A DNA stretch of 64,000 bases from Balaenoptera acutorostrata (lineage: Eukaryota > Chordata > Mammalia > Artiodactyla > Balaenopteridae), in the NCBI RefSeq assembly GCF_949987535.1, contig NC_080080.1:61168668-61232667 (forward strand). Direction: 5' to 3'. Each line of letters begins with the position of its first letter. The first letter of the stretch is position 1. The notes below the pieces were generated by a model. That model was given only the letters and a program-made list of their open reading frames with translations, made no database searches and was not told the origin of the DNA. Below are positions 36,301 to 47,838 of the stretch, piece after piece. The position numbers were made by a program, and so were the translations under genes.

Positions 36301-39300
36301 GGGAAGGAAGAACCCCTTTTAATGGAGAAATAACATACGATATAACAGACCGGATCGATTAAAGGCCTCCATCTGGCACAAGTCTAGAAAAGTTGCTGCC
36401 ATATGTTTTGAACAGCACAGCAAAACTAACTGTTTTATATTGTCACCACCCCCAGATTTGTTTTATAAATTGCATTTTGTTTTAATATATATGCATATAG
36501 GTATATGTATATACATGAAAAACATCAGGTATACTTTTATTTATGATTGCTTAATTGGAAAGCAGATACTACATAAAATTTTTAAAAAGCTCTTGGTCTT
36601 CATGGTTCAGTGTGAAAGGCAGTTGACAGCTTTAAATAATGAAAAAAATAGAGAGAGGCACAGAGTTTGCTGTAGTTTGTTTACCCAGTATTGTTTAAAT
36701 CTTAAATGACTTTAGATCATTTAACAATGATAACTCATACTTGAGGATTACTAAAAATGATAGAATTATAACAATAACAACTTAAGGGAGAAAAATGTAT
36801 AAAATTCATGTGAATATTAAATACTGGTAATAGCAAGAATGTATTCAGTAGTCCTGTGTTTTTCAAGGTAAAATTTCCTAAAGATAGATTTAAAAATCAG
36901 AATATATATGTTGCTGTTGGAAAAATAACATATCAGGTTCAAATGAAATTTAGGAATGTTAATCTCTTTTGCAGCTGCTATTTTTGTTTTATGGTATTTT
37001 TACAGCTGTTTTTAATTTCTTTTAAGAAATACTAAACCTTTAGGAGAATTCCCATGTGAACAACCACAGTACAGATAATTGGTTTCATTGCAATTCAGAT
37101 TATGAACATCATTTTTCAGTTGTTACTTTCAAACTATATACATAGCTAAATCTGTAAGCCATTTTCTTTATTCAGCTACTATCAAAAGGGGAAAAATCAG
37201 TTAAAAGCATCACAGAGCCTTACGCTTTATCTGATAGGGTGCGATGTTTAAAAATATTTACCTTCCTCAATAGAACATTAATATATCCTATATAGTATGT
37301 GCAGATGTAACCTATTTTTTTTTATTAAGAAAAGCAGAACAACGTAAATTATGAAAAATTCTTTTAGAACTACAATTACTTTAATTTCAGAATCGGCATA
37401 TATCATGCAATCCTATTTCTATATCTACCATCCTCTTCTTTGATTAATTATTACCACAGACTGTATATCTTCATTCAGAAGCATCCTTGATTAGCAACCA
37501 CACCTATACCATGCAGTTTTTTAATAGAAGCCACCCTTTCCATGCAAGCCGCAGGGGAAAGTAATTAAATTTAATAGAAGCCGTCTTTGTTTTATAGCCA
37601 CCCTCAATTTAAAGCCACAGGGGTAAGTGATTAAATTTAATAGAAGCCATAGCTTCTAAACAAAGATATACAATATCAGTTAGGTATGCAGAGGTATAGA
37701 AATAAGAAATACTCTACCTTGGGAGTTGTGAAGAGTGTGGGTTTATAAGAAACAATGTTAAAAAATGTAAAAGTTCACAAAATACTTTTTTTAAGTGATT
37801 CAAAATGGGTGGAGAAGGTGTAGTTGTCACCCTGCATTTTTCAAAAGGCAATAAGAGAGGTGGGGTTGCTACACGTCCTTGCTAAACCACAATAGCTTGG
37901 ACAGCCGCCTGCTGTGAGCACTAGATGCGTCTTTCCGTCTAATATGAGTTGGACAAGTCCAGTCTTTCCTACTCAAACACACAATGCCTTAGCTTGGTTA
38001 GAAGCAATTCATAGGAACATAAGATTTTTGATATTCATGTTTGTTTTTTCTAGATTTGAGCTGATAAGATTCTTTTGTGCTTTGTTGTGTTGTTTGCTCA
38101 TTTGTTTTTTGAAATTACGGTGATGATGGGCCCTCAATTAGTTTACCCTGCCTGTAGCCAATGACTTGTAAAACCCAATCGAGACTAGAAGCACCATTAG
38201 GGTGGTTAATTTCAGCTTCATCCTAGGGAATGTTTTGGCAGGCCGTCTCACCACACCTTCTAAATATTTTGATGGACTTATAATGAAGCGATGAAGAAGA
38301 ATTACAGAATTCACATTGACCATATAAAATTTGGGGGGGCTTTTTTTCCACAAAGAATATGTGCCATGTAACTATTGAATAGCTTTAATTATTAAGTTTT
38401 ATTGTGAGCTTTAATACTGTTTTTAAAATTCCAATTTTTCAAAATCATCAGGAACAGGTTTAATCCATGCTTTGTCATATATAGTGCTTTAAATAATGCA
38501 CAAGCCTCACGTAGGGCAAAAGCCCAGAGTGGAAACAAAGCAGCTAGTAGCATATCCAGTGATATTCTAAGTTCATTGCCTTTAAAAGATAGTTTCTTAA
38601 AAAGAGAGGAGAGGAGAGACTCTGAAATTCAGCAGCCCAGATGGTAAAAGACAATAGGAGCTGTCTGTAGGCATATGGTGCACAGAGAATGTACTAAGAA
38701 TGTGTTAATAAGGACATTAAACCTTGTACTTAAGTAGTATGTGATTACAACATGTATCCTGACTAGGAGGAATGAAAACAGAGTGGGGCTCAAAGAAAGT
38801 CTATATGTAAGAGATATAAAAACAAGAAGGGTTTTTAACATGTAAATTTAGTCATCAGATATCTGTGTATACTTATAAATCGTTGATGATTAAGTTGTGT
38901 TTTTCCTTAGCACATGCACAAGCTTAGGCATTTTGTGATTGATCAGTAGAAAATGAAGTTTGTCACTAACAATTGTTATCTAAACTACTGCAAAGAACAC
39001 AAATCTTATGTGTGTGTAATAATAAATTTTTTACAATGAATTGCTTTGCCTGTGGCACTGCCTGGTGGCAACTGATAAACGTGGTCTTTCCAAGTTAGGA
39101 GGAATTAAAACATCTCCAAATTTAAGCAACAATTATAGCTTTATTTTAATTAAAGAATCTTAAAGTACCAATGGGTATTTATTCCCATATTTGTGATTGT
39201 CTCATTTAAATACCTATAGATATTTTTCAGTATGTAAGGTTCAAAATCCTCAGTATTAATGTGTGGACCATATCAGACTCCATTACCATTATCCCAACTA

Positions 39301-40871
39301 CACTGAGAAATATTTTCATATTTGTATTCCCTCCTTTTTAATCAGTTTTTAATCAAAGTCAGGATGAATTCTTCTGATTTTTCTCCCTGTCAATTTCTTT
39401 CAATCAGGATTTTTCTTGTGTTTGGATTACTGAGACAAAGGATACATTCACACAGTATTCTCCTGCCCTTGAAGCAAAGCAATAACACCTTTCTGGTTTG
39501 CAAAGGGGATCCTAATGTTAATATTTTCAGAACAGGTAAAAAGTTAAAAAGTCTCAGTCTCCTGCCTTTGTTTTTAGGAAGGTCACCCTACCTTTTCGAA
39601 GATTGAGTTTACCATGTGTCACTCAGGCAGACTGTTGTTCCCACATTGACTAACTCATTTAGATGTTGCAATCAAAGTTATTTAGAACTGCTTGCGTTGA
39701 ATCACAACTTTCCTACTGAAAAATACAAAACCAATTACTGTATTTTTACATTCTCAAGGAGCTAGCAGTGGTATGTTTCCTATTTCCATAACCATTGATA
39801 TACACCTGGCAGTTTCTGGTGAATGTAGTGAGAAGAAGATCTTAAGGTCACTCCAAAGCCAGCTTTAATATTGCAAATAGTACCTACTTCTGATGAAAGC
39901 GCTGTCTGATATGATTGTGCCAAAATTTTCAACTGTTACTAAAGCCTATAAATCAGTATGTGTTCTTACTACCTAAAACTTTAAGAAACTCTGAATGGAA
40001 AACATTTTGATTTTCATTAGCAGCATCAGAAATGTATTACAAATCCTATGAAAAAGGAGCAGGATGTTTAGGAATTTGAGAATAGCATGTTACAGTTTAT
40101 CAAGACATATGTGCCAGCCCTGTTTCTCCTATTATACACATGCACAAAACACACACACTCATATACACATACTCACAACATATTAAAAGCTGATTTCTTG
40201 CATTGGAGATTGTGGGAGAAAGATAAGTCATAACTTGATGCAAATGGTGATTCTGGCAATACACAAAGCACTAAGGAAAGTTAAAGTATATAGTTAAAGT
40301 GACTTTATCCAGAAGAATATGACACAGCTCTACTTTGACCATCAGAGTAGTCTCAGACTTTAAAAAAGGACAGAAGAGTGATTGGAATATGACTGATCAT
40401 CAAGACTAGCAAACTGAGAGTGGAAATGTGGTTAGGAAAGCTCTGGATTCACCATTTCCTCCATCAGAGATGGTGAAAACAAGCCCAAGGGCTTATCTGT
40501 TCCCTTTCCATAAGGATGGAGGAGTGTGAGAGAAGAGGTAAAAGCCAAGCAGGAGAAGCAGCAAGGGTGAAAGAAAAGACATGGCCATTGGAACAGCAAC
40601 ACTCATATACTAACTGGGTTCTGATTTTAATAGATAGGATATGAGTATACTGAGACAACCAGAACCAAGATTGTCAGCACTAATATTCTAAAGTTCTATT
40701 CCACAAAATATTTTATACATAGTTATGTTAAAATGAGTCTCTATTGATATATTTTTCTAAAGCCTTTATATCTGATTCCAAACTAGGCATGATTTATGCC
40801 AATCTCCTTTTTGAGAGAGTAGTACCATAGTGAGATTAAAGAATATTTGTAAAAGGTATGATGTTCAATCC
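33378..40871. other. Repeat-free block, about 7.5 kb
   Basis: No LINE, SINE, LTR or DNA transposon was recognised across this block, in contrast to the rest of the window. Base composition is patchy, with less AT-rich islands at about 34080-34380, 35040-35400, 37400-37660, 38130-38330 and 38900-39130. No exon could be argued: open frames are short (up to 94 codons at 39322-39606) and none resembles a known protein. A small imperfect tandem repeat sits at 37521-37648. The islands are candidates for conserved noncoding sequence, but conservation cannot be judged from one genome. Confidence 0.5.
37521..37648. repeat. Imperfect tandem repeat with ttaatagaagcc motif
   Basis: The motif ttaatagaagcc occurs three times, at 37521-37532, 37571-37582 and 37637-37648. 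Between copies there are matched inner blocks: 'gcaagccgcaggggaaagtaattaaat' (37544-37570) and 'taaagccacaggggtaagtgattaaat' (37610-37636). Both intervals also carry 'agccaccct' (37529 and 37596). The unit lengths, 50 and 66 bases, differ by a 16-base insertion in the second. Confidence 0.85.
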
Positions 40872-40885
40872 AATGATGGATATAA

Positions 40886-42003
40886 ACAAGACGAAAAGAC
40901 AACCCTAGGAATGGGAGAAAATATGTGCAAATGAAGCAACTGGCAAAGGATTAATCTCCAATACATATAAGCAACTCATGCAGCTCAATATCAAAAAAAA
41001 CAAACAACCCAATCCAAAAATGGGCAGAAGACCTAAATAGACATTTCTCCAAAGAAGATATACAGATTGCCAACAAACACATGCAAGAATGCCCAGCATC
41101 ATTAATCATTAGAGAAATGCAAGTCAAAACTACAATGAGATATCATCTCACACCAGTCAGAATGGCCATCATCAAAAAAATCTACAAACAATAAATGCTG
41201 GAGAGGGTGTGGAGAAAAGGGAACCCTCTTGCACTGTTGGTAGGAATGTAAATTGATACAGCCACTATGGAGAACAGTATGGAGGTTCCTTAAAAAACGA
41301 AAAATAGAACTACCATATGACCCAGCAATCCCACTACTGGGCATATACCCTGAGAAAACCATAATTCAAAAAGAGTCATGTACCACAATGTTCATTGCAG
41401 CTCTATTTACAATAGCCAGGACATGGAAGCAACCTAAGTGTCCATCGACAGATGAATGGATAAAGAAGATGTGGCACATATATACAATGGAATATTACTC
41501 AGCCAAAAAAAGAAACGAAATTGAGTTATTTGTAGTGAGGTGGATGGACCTAGGGTCTGTCATACAGAGTGAAGTAAGTCAGAAAGAGAAAAACAAATAC
41601 CGTATGCTAACACATATGTATGGAATCTAAAAAAAGAAAAAAAAATGGTCAGAAGAACCTAGGGTCAAGACAGGAATAAAGATGCAGACCTACTAGAGAA
41701 TGGACTTGAGGATATGGGGAGGGGGAAGGGTAAGCTGGGACAAAGTGAGAGAGTGGCATGGACATATATACACTACCAAACGTAAAATAGATAGCTAGTG
41801 GGAAGCAGCCGCATAGCACAGGAAGATCAGCTCGGTGCTTTATGACCACCTAGAGGGGTGGGATAGGGAGGGTGAGAGGGAGGGAGATGCAAGAGGGAAG
41901 AGATATGGGAACATATGTATATGTATAACTGATTCACTTTGTTATAAAGCAGAAACTAACACACCATGTAAAGCAATTATACTCTAATAAAGATTTTAAA
42001 AAA
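40886..42003 (+). mobile_element. Young L1, 5'-truncated, with target duplication
   Basis: The 3'-terminal 1.1 kb of an L1: the last part of ORF2, then the cetartiodactyl 3' UTR (from about 41631), ending 'tctaataaagatttt' and an A-run. It is flanked by an exact 14-base duplication, aatgatggatataa, at 40872-40885 and 42004-42017, the mark of target-primed reverse transcription with abortive 5' truncation. It is very similar along its whole length to the copy at 60.6-62.0 kb, in the same orientation. Confidence 0.97.
40887..41630 (+). pseudogene. L1 ORF2 C-terminal fragment
   Basis: In intact L1, ORF2p is the endonuclease/reverse transcriptase. Only its C-terminal end is here, after the catalytic domains. 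The translation holds the Cys-rich knuckle CWRGCGEKG followed by LLHCW, but the next Trp codon is a stop (tag, 41241-41243), which splits the knuckle before its last Cys. After it the frame is open from 41253 to 41630 and carries [18 protein letters not shown] and WNIxTMEYYSA-like text, ending at the normal ORF2 terminus. An upstream frame difference lies in the A-rich stretch near 40990-41005. Non-functional. Confidence 0.93.
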
Positions 42004-42017
42004 AATGATGGATATAA

Positions 42018-42344
42018 TGTTCTAATTATTTATATACATATTTATTTTGAATAATAATCTATTTAGGTTGATTTATGATGATATGGAATGAAACTGAAGA
42101 ATTTTGCACATAAAAGATTTGCAATCACTGTGAAAAGATTCATTTATGTTTAGCGTAGTTGTCATAATCTGTGTAACTTATTTGATTCTAATTATTTTTA
42201 TCACCCATTTTGAGATAATTATTCAAAATACCCTCCCCTGGACTTCCTCATCACTCATCTTTCAATCTTATTCTTCCCAAAACATGATCAATGACTAGTC
42301 TGTTATCTTCCGACTACTAATTAATGTAGATATTTTTAAATTAT
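42018..42344. other. Unassigned spacer between two L1s
   Basis: About 330 bases of AT-rich DNA between the young L1 and the 3' end of the ancient L1. Nothing recognised. Confidence 0.5.
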
Positions 42345-42719
42345 GAAATAAACACATAGAATGAGATCCACCTTCTTAACAAATTTTTAATAAATAGTAC
42401 AGTATTAACTCTAAGCACAAAGTTATCCAGCAGATATCTAGAACTTTTTCATCTTGCATGAATGAAACTTTGTACCAGTTGAATAACAATCAGCAATTTC
42501 ACTAACCTCCAACTCCTGGCAACCACAATTCCAATTTCTGCTTTGATGAATTTAACTATTTTAAATACCTCATTTAAGTGGAATTATGTAATATATGTCC
42601 TTTTGTGACTGTCTTCTTTCACTTAGGAAAATGTTCTCAAGGTCCATTTATGTTGTAGCAAATGACAGTATCTCCTTCTTTTTTAGGCTGACTAATATTC
42701 AATTGCATGATGCAACACA

Positions 42720-45700
42720 TTTTTAAATTCATTCATTTATAGATGAACATTCAGGTTCTTTTCACATCTTGGCTATTGTGACTAATGCTACAATGAACAT
42801 GAGAGTGAAAATATCTCTTCAAGATTCTGATTTCAATTTCTTTGGATAAATACCTAGGAGTGGAATTACGGGGATCATATGGTTTTTAAATTCTTGTGGA
42901 GCCTCCATATTCTTTTCCATAGTAACTGTACCATTTTACTTTCCACCAACAGTGCACAATCATTTTAACTTCTTAACATTCTTACCAACACTTGTTAATT
43001 TCTGTTTTTTTTTTCTTTGTTTGTTTGTTTTTATAATGGCTATCCTACAAATGTAAGGTGATATACTGTGGTTTTGATTTACATTTCCCTGATGATTAGA
43101 GATGTTGAGCACCTTTTCATAAAACTGTTGGTCATTTGTATGACTTCTTTTGAGAAATGTCTATTCAAGTTTTTTGCCCACTTTTTAATCAGTTTATTTT
43201 TGTGTGTGTATTTTTTGTTGTTATCTTTTTGTTTTTGCTATTGTGTTGTATGAGTTTCTCATATATTTTGGATATTAACTCCTTATCTGATATATGGTTT
43301 GTAAATATTTTCTCCCATTCCATAGGTTGCTTTTTCACTCTGTTGATTGTCTCCTCTGCTGTGCAGAAGATTTTAGGTTGATTTAGTCCCACTTGCCTAT
43401 TTTCTCTTTTATTGCCAATGCTTTTAGTGTCTTATCCAAGAAATAATTGCCAAGACGAATGCCATCAAGTTTTCACCTATGTTTTCCTTCCAGAGTTTTA
43501 CAATTTCAGGTAATGTTTAAGTTATATTTAAGTCCTTAATTCTTTTTAAATTGATTTTTGTATATGGTGTAAGATAAGTGTTCATGTTCATTCTTTTGCA
43601 AGTGGAAATCCAGTTTTCCCAAGGCCATTTATTAAAGAGACTATTCTTTCCCCATCGTGTATACTCGGTGCCTTTGTAGGAGATCAGTTGACTATAAATG
43701 TATGTGCTTATTTCTGGGCACTCTATACAGTACTGTTCCTATATGTCTGTCTTTATTGTGGTACCATACTGTTTTGATTACTGCAGCTTTGTAAAATATT
43801 TTTTTTAAATCTGGAAATGTGATGCCTCCCACTTTATTTATTTACTTTTTCTCACGATTATGTGGCTATTTGGGGTCCTTTCTGCTTCCATGTGAATTTT
43901 AGGACTTCTTTATCTATTTTTTCAAAAAAAAATGTCATTGGGATGGGATTTTGATAGGGGTTACATTGAATACATAGATGGCTTTGGGTAGTATGGACAT
44001 TTTAACAATATTAATTCTTCCAATTCATGGATGTGGGATGTATTTCCATTTTTGTGTATCTTCTTCAATTTTAATGTTTGCAGTTTTCAATGTATAAATA
44101 TTTTACCTCCTTGTTTAGTTTATTCCTAAGTATTCTTTTCTTTTTGATACTGCTGTAACTGTGATTGTTTTCTTGATTTCCTTTTCAGATTATTCATTGT
44201 TAGTGTTAGAAATGCCACTGATTTGGGTGTGTTAATTTTTATCGTACAATTTTACTGAATTTGCCTATTAGTTCTAACAGGTTTGTATGAGTGTGTTTGG
44301 AGTCTTTAGATACACATAAGATCATGTCACCTGCAAACAGAGATAATTTTATATCTTCCTTTCTGTTTTGAATATGTTTTTCTCTTTTTCTTGCCTAATT
44401 GTTCTGACTAGGGCGTCTAGTAATATGTTGAATAGAAGTGGAGAGAGTCAGTCTCCTTGCTTTGTTCCTTGTCTTAGAGGAGAAGTTTTCAGTTTTTCAC
44501 CATTTCATGTGATGTTAGCTGTTGGCTTTTTATTTATGGCCTTTATGATGTTGAGATAATTTTCCTTTATCCCTAGTCATTGAGTGCTTTTAATAAGAAT
44601 GGGTGTTGAATGTTGTCAAATGCTTTTTTCTGCATCTACTGACAATCATATAATTTAAAATTTTTCATTCTATTAATGTGGCACACCACACTGATTGATT
44701 TTCATATGTTGAACAATCCTTGCGTCCCAGGGATAAATCCCATTGCATAAATCCTACATGGTATAGGATCTTTTTAATGGGCTGTTGAATTCTGTTTGCT
44801 GGTATTTTGTTGAGAATTTTTTGTATCAATTTTGTGGATATTGGTCTGTAATTTTCTTTTCTTTGGTGTCTTTTTCTGGCTGTGATATCAGGGCAATGCT
44901 GGACTCATAAAATGAGTATGGACATGTTCCTTCCACTTAAATTTCTGAGAAGAGTTTGAGAAGAAATGGTGTTAATTTTTCTTTAAATGTCCGATAGAAT
45001 TCACCAGTGAAGTCGTCTAATCCTGGGCTTTTGTTTGGGGGGGGGATGTTAATTACTCATTCAATCACATTAATAGTCATAGGTCTGAACAGATTTTCTC
45101 TTCCTTTATGATATGATCTTGTTAGGTTGTATATCTCTAGGAATTTATCCATTTCTTCTAAGTTATGCAATTTATTGTTACATAATTGTCCATAATTGTC
45201 TCTTTGTCCCTTTTGAAATTTCTGTATCATGAATTGTAATGTCTCATCTTTAATTTATGATTTTGTGTATTTGATTCATATCTCTTTTCTTAGTCTATCT
45301 AAAGTTTTGCCAATTTTGTTGACCTTTTCAAAAAACCAACTCAGTTTCATTCTTTTTTATCTATAATTTTTCTATTCTTTGTTTCATTGATTTCTGCTGT
45401 AATATTTATTATTTTCTTTCTTCTGCTGACTTCGGCCTTTGTTCTTTTTCTAGCTCCTTGAGTTGTATATTTGTATATTTCCTTGGGTTGCTTATTTGAG
45501 ATATTTCTTCTTTATTAATGTAGACATTTATTGCTATAAACTTCTCTTGTAGTACTGCTTTTTCTGTATCCTTTAAGTTTTACTATGCTATGTCTTCATT
45601 TTCATTTATCTCAAAATATTTTATAATTACACTGTTGATTTTTTCTTTGTCTCATTTATTATTCAAAAGTACGTTATTTTCACATATTTGTGAATTATCT

Positions 45701-46445
45701 GGTTTTCTATCGGCTATTGGCTTCTAGTTTCATTCAAGTGTGGTTGGGAAGATACTTGGTACGATTTCAGTAATCCTAAATTTGTTAGCACTTGTTTTGT
45801 TACATAACATGTGATCTGTGCTGAAGAACATTCTGTGTGTGCTTGAGAAGAGTATCTGTTCTGCTGCCTTTGGGTAGAATATCATGTATATACCTGTTAG
45901 AATTATTTGGTCTACAGTATTATTTAAATCTTCTATATAATTATTGGTATTCTATCCAGAGGTTCTATCCATTATTGAAAATGGGATATTGAAATCTCCC
46001 ATTATTTTATTGCCATCTCTTTTTCTCTTCCGTTCAATTAAAGTTTCCTTTATATATTGGCCAATTTCTGATGTTGGGTGCATATATATTTATAACTGTT
46101 TTACCTTGCTAGTAACCCTTTTATCAGTATATCAATACAATGTCCTTTATCTTGTGACAGTTTTTACTTAAAGTTTATTTTATCTAAGTAAGGCAATCCC
46201 TGCTCTTTTGATTAACATTTGCATGGAATATTCTTTCATTTTCGGCCCATGTATGTCCTCAAATCTAAAGAAAGTCTCTTGTAGAGAGCATATAGTTGTA
46301 TATTTTTTTGTTTGTTTGTTTGGGTTTTTCTGTTGTTTTTTGTGGGGTTTTTTTGTTTGCTTGTTTTTTCTTTTTTTCTTGTTATCCATTCAGCCATTCC
46401 ATCTTTAGAATGCTGAGTTTAATTCATTTACATTTAAAGTAACTA
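42720..46445 (-). pseudogene. L1M ORF2 relic
   Basis: The minus strand retains the order endonuclease, reverse transcriptase, C-terminal region of L1 ORF2, the enzyme that nicks target DNA and copies L1 RNA. No long frame survives: the longest minus-strand pieces are under 75 codons (for example 43189-43392, which reads [20 protein letters not shown], a typical late ORF2 segment). Stops and indels are spread evenly, as expected for a copy that has been neutral since before the eutherian orders diverged. Domain boundaries are estimates from consensus order. Confidence 0.85.
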
Positions 46446-46979
46446 TCAATAGGCAGTGACTTCCTACGTCCATTTTGTTAGTTGTTTTCTGCTTTTCTTC
46501 AGCTCTTTTGTACCTCTTTTCCTCTCTTGCTGTCTTTGTGTTTTATTGATTATTTTGTAGTGAAGTGTTTTGATTCCTTTTTAATTTCATTTTGTACATC
46601 TATTAAAGGTGTTTTCTTTGTGGTTACCATAGGGCTTAAATAAAACATTATATAGTTATATCAATTTATTTTAAGCTGATAACAGCTTAAGTTCAATCAC
46701 CTATAAAAACTGTTACTTCCCTCCCTGATACACTTTATGTTATTGACATCATAAATTATATATTTTTATACTGTGTATCCACTAACATGTTTTTATAGTT
46801 ATAGTTATTTTTATATCTTTATCTTTTAACGTCTATAACAGAATTAAAAGGGATTTACACACTTGCTGTAACAGTAGTACAGTATTCTGTATTTATCTAT
46901 ATACTTACCTTCAACAGCATGCTTTATATTTCCACAGGCTTTTGTGTTGCTGTTTAACATGTTTCTGTTTCAATTAAAA

Positions 46980-47638
46980 GGACTCTCTATAATATTTCTT
47001 ATAAGGTAGGTCTAGTGGTAAACTCCTTCATATCTTGTTTATCTGGAAAAGTCTTTATCCCACTTTCATTTTTTAAAATTTAAATTAATTAATTAATTTT
47101 ATTTTTGGTTGCATTGGGTCTTCATTGCTGTGCGTGGGCTTTCTCTAGTTGTGGTGAGAGGGTGCTACTCTTCATAGTGGTGCACAAGCTTCTCATTGCA
47201 GTGGCTTCTCTTGTCACAGAGCACGGGTTCTAGGTGCGTGGGCTTCAGTAGTTGTGGCATGTGAGCTTCAGTAGTTGTGGCTTGCAGGCTCTAGAGTGCA
47301 GGCTCAGTAGTTGTGGCACACGGGCTTAGCTGTTCTATGGCATGTGGGATCTTCCTGGACCAGGGCTCGAACCCATGTCCCCTGCATTGACAGGTGGATT
47401 CTCAACCACTGCACAATCAGGAAACCCCTCACCTTCATTTTTGAAGGACAGTTGCTGGATATAACATTCTTGGTTGATAGTTTTGTCTTTCAACATTTGA
47501 ATATATCATCCCACTCCTTTTTGGCCTGCAAGCTTTCTGCTGAGAATTCCACTGATAGTCGTAGGGGCATTCTTTCGTATATGATGAATTACTTTCCTGT
47601 TGTTGCTTTTAAATTTTTATTTTTGTTGTTGACTTTTG
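46980..47638 (-). pseudogene. L1M ORF1 C-terminal relic, split by a SINE
   Basis: ORF1p is the L1 RNA-binding protein. Antisense text 'cctgcaagctttctgctgagaattccactgatagtc' (47524-47559) is the reverse of the conserved ORF1 segment 'LSADFSAETLQAR'. 'ttcatttttgaagg' (47434-47447) and 'ctggaaaagtctttatccc' (47043-47061) are neighbouring parts on the two sides of the CHR SINE. The gap cuts off the rest. Confidence 0.8.
47075..47429 (-). mobile_element. Older CHR-type SINE nested in L1M
   Basis: Antisense SINE with AT-rich tail (47075-47108), body and head ending ccactgcacaatcaggaaacccc. It is diverged, and most CpGs seen in the other copies are lost. Its flanks are cactttcattttt (47061-47073) and caccttcattttt (47430-47442), a 13-base duplication with one mismatch. 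Its body carries three copies of cagtagttgtggc (47246, 47269, 47305), making it about 40-50 bp longer than the 13.3-kb copy. Confidence 0.95.
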
Positions 47639-47838
47639 NNNNNNNNNNNNNNNNNNNNNNNNNNNNNNNNNNNNNNNNNNNNNNNNNNNNNNNNNNNNNN
47701 NNNNNNNNNNNNNNNNNNNNNNNNNNNNNNNNNNNNNNNNNNNNNNNNNNNNNNNNNNNNNNNNNNNNNNNNNNNNNNNNNNNNNNNNNNNNNNNNNNNN
47801 NNNNNNNNNNNNNNNNNNNNNNNNNNNNNNNNNNNNNN
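47639..47838. other. Assembly gap of exactly 200 N
   Basis: A run of 200 Ns. The round length suggests a nominal or estimated scaffold gap rather than a measured one. It lies inside the ancient L1. Confidence 0.99.

Larger units (their letters stand above)
42345..47638 (-). mobile_element. Ancient L1M, nearly full length, cut by assembly gap
   Basis: About 5 kb of eutherian L1M with coding sense on the minus strand. From the left: 3' UTR (42345-42720, with 'ctagaactttttcatcttgcatgaatgaaactttgtacc' and 'tcctggcaaccac'), and the ORF2 C-terminal region (42720-43400, 'cttggctattgtgactaatg', 'ggagtggaattacggggatcatatgg'). The reverse-transcriptase region follows (about 43900-45450, 'acctgcaaacagagataattttatatcttcc', 'ttcaccagtgaagtcgtctaatcctgggctt'). 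The endonuclease start is near 46440, and the C-terminal end of ORF1 lies at about 46980-47638, split by a SINE at 47075-47429. The sequence runs into Ns, so the 5' end is unknown. It is heavily mutated. Confidence 0.9.
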
